A stretch of 64,000 nt of DNA. It comes from Marinobacter sp. SS5-14b (GTDB lineage: Bacteria > Pseudomonadota > Gammaproteobacteria > Pseudomonadales > Oleiphilaceae). The notes under the pieces were generated by a model. It made no database searches. It was not told the origin of the DNA and worked only from the letters and a program-made list of their open reading frames with translations. Location: contig NZ_JASSVM010000003.1 of NCBI RefSeq assembly GCF_030541005.1, positions 434,001-498,000 of the forward strand, written 5' to 3'. Below, one piece after another: positions 63,272-64,000 of this stretch. A program made the position numbers and the translations under genes. Position 1 is the stretch's first letter. The number at the start of each line of letters is the position of its first letter.

Positions 63272-64000
63272 ATGGCAACTGAGAGTTTACCACTGTTCGA
63301 TGGAGACAATCGTCCAGGCTACAAGTCGCTGGGCAACTCGGGGCTGTTCGTATCCGAACTGTGCCTGGGCACCATGACCTTCGGCGGCGATGAGGACATC
63401 TGGGGCCTGATCGGCCAGTTGCAGCAGGAACAGGCCGACGAACTCGTGAAGATCGCCCTGGAGGCGGGGATCAACTTTATCGATACCGCCAACATCTATG
63501 GTTTCGGCGCCAGTGAGCGCATCGTCGGCCAGTCCCTGAAGAATCTCGGCGTTCGCCGCGAAGATGTGGTGCTGGCGACCAAGGTGCTTGGCCCCATGGG
63601 GGCTGGCCCCAATGCCCGTGGTGCTTCCCGCGGCCATATAATGAGCGAATGCAAGGCGAGCCTGGCGCGCCTGCAAACGGATTATATTGACCTGTACCAG
63701 ATCCACGGTTTTGACCCGGCCACACCGATCGAGGAAACTCTGGAGGCACTGAACACCCTGGTGCAGCAAGGCCATGTGCGTTACGTGGGCCTGTCCAACT
63801 GGGCCGCCTGGCAAGTGATGAAAGCCATCGGCATCACCCGGGCCCGCAACCTGTGCCCGATCATATCCATGCAAGCCTACTACACCCTCGTAGGTCGCGA
63901 TCTGGAGCGGGATATTATTCCGATGCTGGAATCTGAGAACGTCGGTCTGATGGTGTGGAGCCCACTGGCCGGGGGTTACCTGTCCGGTAAATACGAGGGG
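63272..64000 (+). CDS. Aldo/keto reductase, 5' part
   Basis: 243 residues are visible before the window ends; no stop is reached. GAGG precedes the ATG at 63272. The TIM-barrel family is shown by LGTMTFGG, FIDTANIYGFGASE (Asp and Tyr of the active site), LATKVLGPMG (Lys), DLYQIHGFDP (His) and YVGLSNWAAWQ. It should reduce aldehydes or ketones with NADPH. Last visible gene of the TetR-controlled run. Confidence 0.93.
   Translation, partial: MATESLPLFDGDNRPGYKSLGNSGLFVSELCLGTMTFGGDEDIWGLIGQLQQEQADELVKIALEAGINFIDTANIYGFGASERIVGQSLKNLGVRREDVVLATKVLGPMGAGPNARGASRGHIMSECKASLARLQTDYIDLYQIHGFDPATPIEETLEALNTLVQQGHVRYVGLSNWAAWQVMKAIGITRARNLCPIISMQAYYTLVGRDLERDIIPMLESENVGLMVWSPLAGGYLSGKYEG

Noticed and set aside
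56660..64000. Second attachment site (repeat of the tRNA-fMet 3' end)
   Set aside because: I looked for GAATCCTGCCCCCGC-like sequence downstream and found none.

Overview
The window reads as a chromosomal segment of a Marinobacter-like gammaproteobacterium. The evidence is the gene order map<-/->rpsB-tsf-pyrH-frr-uppS-cdsA-dxr-rseP-bamA-skp-lpxD-fabZ-lpxA-lpxB-rnhB, the Pseudomonas-type long DapD, the linked glnD-dapC-arsC-like-dapD-dapE genes, an initiator tRNA, and a GH13_18 phosphorylase of the kind known from marine glucosylglycerol users. The genus is an inference; no database was searched.

Region 1 (1-1017) is the 3' end of a glycoside phosphorylase. Region 2 (1021-13377) is the most unusual part. 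A three-gene cassette, called A-B-C here, is present twice in tandem (A1 B1 C1 A2 B2 C2) on one strand. It has one good promoter in front, and a GGGGTCAGACCCC/GGGGTCTGACCCC hairpin repeat sits at each end of the block. A is a large exported beta-rich protein of no family I can name. B is a secreted YwqK/MORN_2-type repeat protein. C joins a Ycf48/BNR-type propeller to what looks like the porter domain of an MMPL/RND exporter without its membrane helices. A third, solitary A copy (A3, 26307-28499) has a true lipobox, whereas A1 and A2 carry Tyr at the lipobox Cys position. A3 also lacks a Cys-bounded module.

Region 3 (13421-22701) is an orphan type VI secretion cassette: VgrG, DUF4123 adaptor, a VasX-like pore-forming effector, and an array of membrane immunity-like genes that includes a decayed 3' fragment of one. 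Region 4 (22739-30467) is mixed accessory DNA: a ParD-like/zeta toxin pair, a periplasmic ATP-dependent DNA ligase (LigE type), glyoxalase I, a DUF1853 protein, A3, and a Clp_N-AAA protein with a damaged Walker B.

Region 5 (30485-53480) is core genome: a membrane-tethered cold-shock-domain protein, slyX, the lysine-branch dap genes with glnD and map on the minus strand, then the long translation/isoprenoid/envelope operon on the plus strand. That operon has structured RNA between rpsB and tsf and between tsf and pyrH.

Region 6 (53555-56658) is initiator tRNA-fMet followed by one end of an integrative element: three 11-bp-phased repeats, a repressor with palindromic operators, an excisionase-like gene, a DUF3596-type tyrosine recombinase and an OB/HD protein. 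Region 7 (56758-60077) has a YqiA-like esterase, then an SOS operon umuD-[HEWFH putative protease]-umuC with a perfect LexA box. Region 8 (60283-64000) is a TetR-controlled detoxification operon: GST, ChrR-like cupin, TetR, dienelactone hydrolase and an aldo/keto reductase that runs off the window.

No stretch longer than 300 bases lacks a feature. The largest gap before a start codon is 60078-60339, which holds the TetR operator.
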